DNA of 64,000 nt. Source: Paguma larvata (lineage: Eukaryota; Chordata; Mammalia; Carnivora; Viverridae). Shown here piece by piece: positions 57,311 to 64,000 of the stretch. The stretch's first letter is position 1. Every line of letters starts with the position of its first letter. The translations under genes and the position numbers were made by a program. The notes beneath the pieces are model-generated. The model was not told the DNA's origin and searched no databases. It saw only the letters and a list, made by a program, of their open reading frames with translations. The DNA is taken from positions 66,935,788-66,999,787 of the forward strand of contig CM057836.1 in NCBI GenBank assembly GCA_030068075.1. Direction: 5' to 3'.

Positions 57311-57879
57311 GTCAATTACCTTCAATCAAACCAACTTTCCCTGACAAGTAAAAACATTAGACAAAAAATTTTTTTAAAAATCTACTAGAAAGCACAAGGG
57401 AGTAACCAGTAGCAGGCAGGTGCTGGTGGGGAGGAGGGAAGGTGACATTTTGAAGAAGGAAATGGCACTGAGTGAATTGTGTTTACAACTTTTATTCTAA
57501 GGACAGCCTGTTAAATTCCATTAGAAAATGTGCTGGCTTGGAGAACTGAAGTGATATGGTTATGGAAACTACAACAACTATAAACTGAGGCAACGGAATT
57601 CAAGAAAGAGAAAGGGAGAAAAAAGAAGTCTCAAATGTTGCTGCAAATTCTGCCCAAACTAATGACTAAGACATAAACTATAAATGCATAGGGAAAAGAC
57701 CAAGCAGTCCAGGTGAGAGAAATAAAAAGCTAATGTGTTTTGAGCTGCTCCCTACCACAAGGTCAGAAAGTTTTCAGAGTTTATCTAAGTTATGTTCCTG
57801 TTGAGCGAAACAAAACAAAACAAACCACAAAAGCACGCATAAAAAGCCAAAGAAAAAGAGCAGTACTCTTCAGAAGAAC
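57311..57879. other. Non-coding stretch
   Basis: No gene or clear repeat; possibly more of the decayed L1 field. Confidence 0.4.
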
Positions 57880-58245
57880 AAATAGAATTCAGAGTCTCTA
57901 AAACATATGTACAGAATGTAATCTGAAATTTCCCAACATACGTAAAATGGGATAACATGACTATTCACAAGAGAAAGGCAATCAATGAAGACCAACCCCA
58001 AGATGACACAGATGTTGGAATTAACAGACAAGAATTTTAAAGCAATAGTATAATGATACTCAATGAGGTAAGGAAAAGTCTGGTCATAATAAATGAGAAG
58101 TAGTAAAATCTTATCAGAGGAATGGAAAATATACAAAGAAGCAAATGGAAATTCTAGAACTTAAGTATATACTGTCTAAATAAAACATTCAGTAGATGGA
58201 TCACAGAGCAAAACTGAGATATCAGAAGAGAGTTAGTGATGCTGA
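57880..58245 (+). repeat. Ancient L1 ORF1 relic
   Basis: GAACAAATAGAATTCAGAGTCTC, CCCCAAGATGACACAGATGTTGGAATTAACAGACAAGAATTTTAAAGCAATAGT and AAATGGAAATTCTAGAACTTAAG follow the order of L1M ORF1. No open frame is retained. Confidence 0.65.
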
Positions 58246-58319
58246 TGATTAAACAATATTAACTATGGAATCTGAAAAAAAAAAAACAAACATGGGGCTG
58301 ATTTCTGGCTTTAGCTCTG

Positions 58320-59674
58320 ATATATAAAGAGGATGGAAGTCACTACTTTTGTCCTCCCCCCCCAAAAAAAAAAAGCTGAGAAAACTAAAAATCAATGACT
58401 TAGATGAAATTAACCAATTCCTTAAAATATCATAATGACCAAAACCCAAACAAGGAATAATTGATAATCTGAACAAATGTATACTTATTAAGGAAATTGA
58501 ATCAATAATTAATAACTCTCTAAACAAGAAAGCAGTATGCCCAAATGGCTTCAGTGGTGAATACCACCAAACATTTAAGGAAGGAATTAAAATTAATTAT
58601 AATTGTCTATTATCTCTTCCAGAAAACAGAAGCAGAGGAAGCACTTACTAACTCATTGTATGAAGCAAGCATTATCCTAATAGCAAAATCAGATAAAGAC
58701 AAGACAATATGAGAAGGAAACATTATAAAACTGATAGTTCTCATAGTTGAATAACATAGATGTGTACAACATAGATGCAAAAACCATCAAGAGAAGTTAG
58801 CAAATCAAATTCAAAACTGTTTAAGAATAATTATACAACATAACCAAGTGGGACTTAGTTCAGTGATTTAAGGCTGTTTCAACATTTGAAAGTCATATAA
58901 TATAATCCTCACATCAATAGGCTAAAAGGAAATATTTATGCCAGTATGTGCAGAAAACGAGGTTGACAAAACCTAATACCTACTTATGATAATCTCTCAG
59001 AAAACTAGGAATAAATGGGACCTTTCTCAACTTGATAAAGAGTATCTACAAACACCTGCAGCTGATACCATACATAATGGTGAGAAACTGGATGCTTTTC
59101 CCCTAAGATCTGAAAGAAGGCAGTATATGCTCTGTCATCACGTATATGCAACATCACACTCAAAGTCCCAGCTAATGCAATAAAACAATAAAAGGAAATA
59201 AACATATACATATTGGGAAGAAAGAAATAAAACCATTTTTGTTCATATATACATAATTACATGTAGAAAATCACAAAGAATTGAGAAATATACTCCTGGA
59301 ACTAGTAAGTCTTGTCAGCAAAGTTGCAGGATACAAGGTTAATATATAGAATTCAATTGCTTTCCTACACACCAGCAATGAAAAATCAGAAATACATTTG
59401 AAATAAGAAAAAAAACATTAACAACAATAAAAATGAAATATTTTGGTATTAACATCACGAAATATGTATAGGATCTATAGGAAAAAATTGACAAAATTCT
59501 GATTAAATAAATCAAAGAAAATCTCAAAAAATTGGAGAAATAGTCCATGTATATGTACTGAAGATGTCAGTTCTTCCCAAAATGACCAATAAATTCAATG
59601 CGACCCCAGTCAAAATTCTTGCAAGTTATGTTGTGGATATCAACGAATTGATTCTTGAGTTTATAGAGAAAGCC
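58320..59674 (+). repeat. Ancient L1 ORF2 relic, left part
   Basis: Sense L1M ORF2 in order: GATGAAATTAACCAATTCCTTAAAA, GCCCAAATGGCTTCAGTGGTGAATACCACCAAACATTTAAGG, CATAACCAAGTGGGACTTAG, GATACCATACATAATGGTGAGAAACTGGATGC, AGCAAAGTTGCAGGATACAAGG and CAATTGCTTTCCTACACACCAGCAATGA. Many stops and indels; all short frames over it are debris. Confidence 0.88.
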
Positions 59675-59688
59675 ACAAATATTAAAGA

Positions 59689-60042
59689 CATTTGTAGCAA
59701 TGTGGATGGAACTGGAGGGTATTATGTTAAGTGAAATAAGTCAGGCAGAGAAAGACAGATACTATATGTTTCCACGCATAGGTGAATTTTGAGAAACTTA
59801 GGAGAAGACCATGGGGGAGGGGAAGAGGAAAACAAAAAGTCACAGACAGGGAGGAAGGCAAAAACCTAAGAGACTCTTAAATACTGATAACAAACTGAAG
59901 GCTGATGGGGGGTGTGGGAGAGGGACGGCAGGTGACGGGCACTGAGGAGGGCACTTGTTGGGATGAGCACTGGGTGTTGTATGAAACCAATTTGACAATA
60001 AATTATATTTAAAAAATACAAATAAACAACAAAAAAACAAAT
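59689..60042 (+). mobile_element. Younger LINE-1 3' end nested in old L1
   Basis: Starts in late ORF2 (CATTTGTAGCAATGTGGATGGAACTGGAGGG) and runs through a G-rich 3'UTR with GAGGGCACTTGTTGGGATGAGCACTGGGTG to an A-rich tail. An 11-bp direct repeat AATATTAAAGA lies at 59678-59688 and 60043-60053. It splits the older L1 ORF2, which resumes on the right. Same 3' end type as the inverted copy at 1.1 kb. Confidence 0.92.
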
Positions 60043-60053
60043 AATATTAAAGA

Positions 60054-60310
60054 GCAACAAAGATGGAGAATTGACTCTACCTGACTTCGAAATTACTATA
60101 AAGCTACAGTAATTGAGAAAGCATGCCATTTGTGAAAAAATAGACAAATAGTGATGGAACAGAAGAGAGAGCTCAGAAATAGACTCACACAAATATAGGC
60201 AGCTGATATTTGACAAAGAAGCAAAGGTGGTACAAAACAGAAAGGACAGTCATTTCAATAAATGGTGCCTAAACAATTGGACATTTATATGTTAAAAGAC
60301 TTAATAAAAC
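60054..60310 (+). repeat. Ancient L1 ORF2 relic, right part
   Basis: GATGGAGAATTGACTCTACCTGACTTCGAAATTACTATAAAGC and CAGCTGATATTTGACAAAGAAGCAAAGG continue the ORF2 order broken at 59674. Confidence 0.85.
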
Positions 60311-60339
60311 AAATATTAAGAGCTTGCTTTGAATTAATT

Positions 60340-60450
60340 CATGTATCTATTTTTATATTCAGTAGTTAATGAGTGCCTTTCAAGTGTCAAGCAGTATTGC
60401 AGGCACTAGGGATATAGAATTAAGAAAGACAGCAAAAGTCCTAAGAGAAA
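60340..60450 (-). repeat. L2 3' end, antisense
   Basis: GAGTGCCTTTCAAGTGTCAAGCAGTATTGCAGGCACTAGGGATATAGAATTAAGAAAGACAG is the antisense L2 3' end pattern. It lies between two parts of the old L1 field. Confidence 0.6.
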
Positions 60451-60489
60451 ATCAATAGGAGGAAAATATTGGTTGGGTGTTTAGGACAC

Positions 60490-61150
60490 TCAGTTAAAAA
60501 AAAATGCTCATAAGACTTGAACAGGAATTCTCAAAAACAGTTTACACTGAAAACTACACACAAATGAGTGCCTAACTAAATTAATTACTCTTCCTTGGAA
60601 ATGCAAATTAAAAAGGAGACGTCAATATACATCTAATAAGAGAACTAAAGTTTTAACAATTATTGTCAATATCAAGCATTGGGGAAGCCACAGATGGATT
60701 CATATTACATTTCTAGTAAGCATGTAAACTTGGCAGTCCCACTAAAAATAAATACATGTCTACCCTTTGCTTCAGTAATTCTACTCCTAGGTGTATATCC
60801 AAGAGAAATGAATGTTTACGTCTTGTAAAAACTAGCAGAAGAACATTCATAGAAGCTTTATTCATAATAGCTCTAAAATAGATACAACCAAATGTCTATC
60901 AACAGTTATAAGGATAAACAAACATAAAGTTCAAGAAGAGATAAAACTAACTGATGTTCATGGAAGTCAGATTATTAGTTATCTCTAAGGGGAGTGTGAA
61001 CTGGCAAAGAGCACTGTGACAATTTATTAAGTACTGGAAATATTCTGTCTCTTGTTGGGGTAGTTTCAGGAGTATGTACAAATATATATATGTATGTATG
61101 TGTATAATCATAAGATATGCATTGAATATCAGCATGCACTTTACAATGTA
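60490..61150 (+). repeat. Ancient L1 3' end
   Basis: CTTCCTTGGAAATGCAAATTAAAAAGG, CTTCAGTAATTCTACTCCTAGGTGTATATCCAAGAGAAATGAA and TTATTCATAATAGCTCTAAAATAGATACAACCAAATGTC read as late L1M ORF2; the 3'UTR continues to about 61150. A TA/TATG-rich tract lies at 61080-61100. Confidence 0.78.
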
Positions 61151-61339
61151 TATTAGAGAGAGAGACAGAAATTGGTGTTAAAGTGTAAGTTTTCATGAAC
61201 TAGTCCTAGAAATGGAAAACAGTAGTATCAATGACATATAACTATTCAACAGAAATTCCATTTAATCTTTTCTTAAAAGTAGGCAGAAATAAAACAAAGA
61301 AAAAAAAAAGGAGACAAACAAACAAAACAATCTTTTAAC

Positions 61340-61525
61340 TATAGAGAACAAACAGATGGTTACCAGAGGGGATATGGATAGGGGGATGGGTGAAATAGGT
61401 GATGGGTATTAGGAGTACATGTATCATGATGAGCACAGAGTAATGTATAGAATTGTTAAATCATTATATTGTACACCTGAAACTAATATAACACTGCATG
61501 TTATTAGACTTGAAGTTTTAAAAAG
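61340..61525 (+). mobile_element. LINE-1 3' end, 5'-truncated
   Basis: GGTTACCAGAGGGGATATGG, GATGGGTATTAGGAGTACATGTATCATGATGAGCAC and TCATTATATTGTACACCTGAAACTAATATAACAC are L1 3'UTR, same end type as the full-length element in this window. No target-site duplication found. Confidence 0.82.
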
Positions 61526-61939
61526 TAATATACAAATACATTATATTGACTGAAAAAATAGGTCAAATTTATTGGTAGTATGTAAATTCGGAGATTCTTT
61601 TCCGATTTTCTTCAATGATTTTGATGTTGTATTAGGTTTTCTACTATTTATTAAATGCCAGGTGGATTTCTATATGTTTGGTTATATATTGAGTATAAGG
61701 ATATGGAATGAAAATACCAAGGGAACAACAACAAAACGCTATGAAAAACAGACATTTTGAATATAACAAAACTTATTGGCTGTACATTAGGGAATTTTTA
61801 AAACATCATAGTATAATTTATGTTTCGTTTTGCTAAAAATCAGTGTATGGCTTTTTACAATTATTCTTGTAGCATGGTAATATTAGAATAATGCCTCTAA
61901 AGTAGCAGAAAAATTAAAACTCTTTTTTATAAATTGAGA
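61526..61939. other. AT-rich non-coding stretch
   Basis: No gene or recognisable repeat. Confidence 0.5.
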
Positions 61940-62880
61940 CATTGTGAGAGTTCTCCACTCAGAAAACTACAAAATGAAACAAAACAACACCTAAATAAAC
62001 CAGCTCTACTATGCTTATGTGTTGGAAGACTCAGTATTGTAAAGATACCAAATATCACCAATTGATCTACAGAAAAGTACAATCTCAGTAAAAGTCTATG
62101 CAGATTTTTTTATGGTATGGAAACTGATAAGTTCATTCTAAAATTTATGGAAATGTGGAGAGCCAAGCAAAAGTAGGCAGTTTTGAGAAAGAAAAACAAA
62201 GTTTGATAAGTTGCACTGTCAGATACCAAGACCTATTGTCAAGCTATAGGAATTGGAGGAGTTTATGATTGGCACAAGTTTAGACATAATGACTGTTGGA
62301 ACAAAGTTAATTAAAGACATAGACCCAGTCACATATAGTCACAGGATTTATTTTTTTTAAAGTGAAATTCAAGGGCACATTTCAACATATGTTCCTGGAT
62401 CAAATAAAAATCCATGAAGGAAAAGTAGCTACTTGAGCTTTATTTCACATCATACACAAAAATAAATTCCAGTTGGATTTCACATCTAAATATGAAAAAT
62501 AAGAACATTTTCAAAAGCTAGCATAAGATCTTTGTGAATTTGAAACAACAAAGATTTCTTAAATGAGATGTAAGAAGTGCTATTCATATGGAAAAAAATG
62601 ATAAACTGAAAAGTTTAGGAGAAAGAGGTACTTTTGTTCATCTAAAGATTTCATTAATACAATATAAAGGACAGCTGCAAAGTGAAAGAAGATATTTACA
62701 ATTCAACGATTTGTGAAAAAATATTGTATATAGAATTTGCGATCCAATTTAATTGTCTATACAAAGAATTAAAATTAAACCATAAAACCTATAAATCAAT
62801 GAAAAGAGAAAAAAAGTTGAATGGAAGAAAGGACAAAACACTTCAAACACACTTCACTGTACAGAATATGAGAACTAGAG
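61940..62880 (+). repeat. Ancient L1 ORF2 relic
   Basis: ATACCAAATATCACCAATTGATCTACAG, AGTTCATTCTAAAATTTATGGAAATG, CACATCATACACAAAAATAAATTCCAGTTGGATT and GCATAAGATCTTTGTGAATTTG follow the L1 ORF2 C-terminal order. The 96-residue frame at 62682 begins in this debris. Confidence 0.78.
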
Positions 62881-62929
62881 AGGATACTTCCCATTATCGA
62901 CTCCATATTAAGACTAAAGTGTTAGGAAT

Positions 62930-63130
62930 GCTTTTAAGGTCCCTGATGATCTGGTGCCATTGTTTTAAATAGGACTTCAGATAGTATGATTCTCCTACAC
63001 ATAACAAAATAGTTTGATGTTAGTCTTTCTGACTCCTTGATCAGCATGCTTTTACTCTCTGCCTCCACCTTCTCTTTGTTCTTCTTGTCTGCTCCTCTTT
63101 ACCACTTTCCGTTCCTCTTTGCACACAACG
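62930..63130 (+). repeat. Possible L2 fragment
   Basis: TTAAGGTCCCTGATGATCTGGTGCC fits the sense L2 block AAGGCCCTACATGATCTGGCC; the following pyrimidine-rich DNA is compatible. Weak. Confidence 0.4.
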
Positions 63131-63139
63131 TTTTAAATA

Positions 63140-63470
63140 AAGGGAACAAGTACTCATAAACCAAGTACTATGATCTTATGTGATGTTCACACTTGAGTAG
63201 TTACTCTTCTCTTTACTGTGCAGGTGAGGAACTAATCAGTGATGTTTGTTTATTTGCTCAAACCTTGTAGAAACTAAGGCAGGGAGAGGATCCAGTTTGT
63301 CTCGGCTCTAAGAACCTTAGTAATGTCCTTGCCTTGCTATAAATCCTAACAATGCTGTATATTTATTATAATAAAAGCTTTCACAGTGTTTCACACTTCA
63401 CCTTTTCTATATCTTTAATTTTCTCAAGAGTTCTAGGAAGTAAGTACAAACATTATCCCCCTTACACATA
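63140..63470 (-). repeat. MIR pieces, antisense
   Basis: ACTGTGCAGGTGAGGAACTAATC with TTGCTCAAACCTTGTAGAAACTAAGGCAGG, and again TTCACAGTGTTTCACACTTCACC with AGTACAAACATTATCCCCC, read as two diverged antisense MIR copies. Confidence 0.5.
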
Positions 63471-63602
63471 CAAAAAAACAAAAATTTCTCTCTCTCATAT
63501 ATATCTAGGCATGTGTATATATGTCTTTTTGTGCGTATACTTTTAATATGTAAACACACACATATATATATGTATCTCTCTATGTAAACATGTAAACATA
63601 TA

Positions 63603-63604
<2 letters not shown>

Positions 63605-63638
<34 letters not shown>
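63605..63638. repeat. (CA)n microsatellite
   Basis: About seventeen CA units, preceded from 63540 by mixed TA, TG and CA runs. The antisense frame (Val-Cys repeats) is a translation of the repeat. Confidence 0.97.
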
Positions 63639-63640
<2 letters not shown>

Positions 63641-63649
63641 CATACATAG

Positions 63650-64000
63650 ATGTATGAGAGAAAGACAGAAACAGAAACAGAGAGATCTCCTTTCTCAAGC
63701 TAATTTTGTACTTCTGGTCTGTATTATGTTAAATAATTTCTGATAGCAGGAAAAGTATAACTAAAAACCTCTCCACAAAGGTAGATTAGAAAGAAGAGAG
63801 TTTTATTATTAAATACACTAAACAAGAACGTTTAGTATATCACATAGGCAATCAGCTAAGAGACTACAAAGACAGGAAGAAACCTCACCCTTTTAGAGTT
63901 AAGAAGCTACAACCCATTACCTATGTTCTCAACATAAACAATAACTAGTCTTCAAGTAAAAGGATTTAACAATCACATCTGTCACACATAGTTTATCTTA
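63650..64000. other. Non-coding stretch to window end
   Basis: A short GAGA/CAGA purine run follows the microsatellite, then unassigned AT-rich DNA. Confidence 0.5.

Overview
The window is AT-rich nuclear DNA from a carnivoran mammal, almost certainly a felid. The diagnostic signal is about twenty copies of the roughly 200-bp tRNA-derived carnivore SINE of the cat type. Its head reads GGGGCGCCTGGGTGGCTCAG, it has tRNA-like A and B boxes, a CT-rich 3' part and an AATAAA-rich tail. Carnivore-type LINE-1 copies lie around it. I see no CpG island, no rRNA or functional tRNA gene, no CRISPR and no prokaryotic feature. No open frame looks like a host protein: the longest frames lie inside SINE, L1 or L2 copies or are chance frames. 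I read the window as a gene desert or a deep intron.

Layout. 1-8.8 kb: six SINEs, a LINE-1 3' end with an inverted 5' part (1.1-1.65 kb), MIR and L2 scraps and a CA microsatellite. 8.8-16.2 kb: an L2 relic of over 1 kb, a weak candidate exon at 11.4 kb, three closely spaced SINEs (13.5-14.4 kb) and an ancient L1 relic. 16.2-22.2 kb: mostly unassigned AT-rich DNA with one SINE and MIR/L2 scraps. 22.2-30.1 kb: a full-length but dead LINE-1 (23,219-29,976) inserted into an older L2 relic. 30.1-39.8 kb: MER5-type DNA transposon relics, a MIR cluster with a tetranucleotide repeat, the best preserved SINE (32,082), a split L2, and the two largest apparently repeat-free stretches (34.5-36.0 and 37.1-38.85 kb). 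39.8-49.97 kb: seven SINEs, an LTR-like block, an ancient L1 3' end, two MLT1-like LTRs, an L1 3' end and a short, older-type tRNA SINE. 50-56 kb: a truncated SINE with extra 3' sequence, old L1 and MIR pieces and several local tandem duplications. 57-62.9 kb: a deeply decayed L1 field in + orientation, invaded by a younger L1 3' end. 63-64 kb: MIR/L2 scraps and a CA microsatellite in alternating purine-pyrimidine DNA.

The genes that once acted here are those of retrotransposons. L1 supplied endonuclease and reverse transcriptase, and the SINEs were copied in trans, which explains the A-rich tails and the 9-18 bp target-site duplications (TSDs) found around most copies. Everything seen is now non-coding. 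I found no undescribed multi-gene system. The points most worth a second look are the twin-primed L1, the SINE with 27 bases of non-SINE 3' sequence, the candidate minus-strand exon near 11.4 kb, several short tandem duplications, and the two repeat-poor blocks. Family names come from recognising consensus patterns by eye; no database search was run, so subfamily names are approximate.
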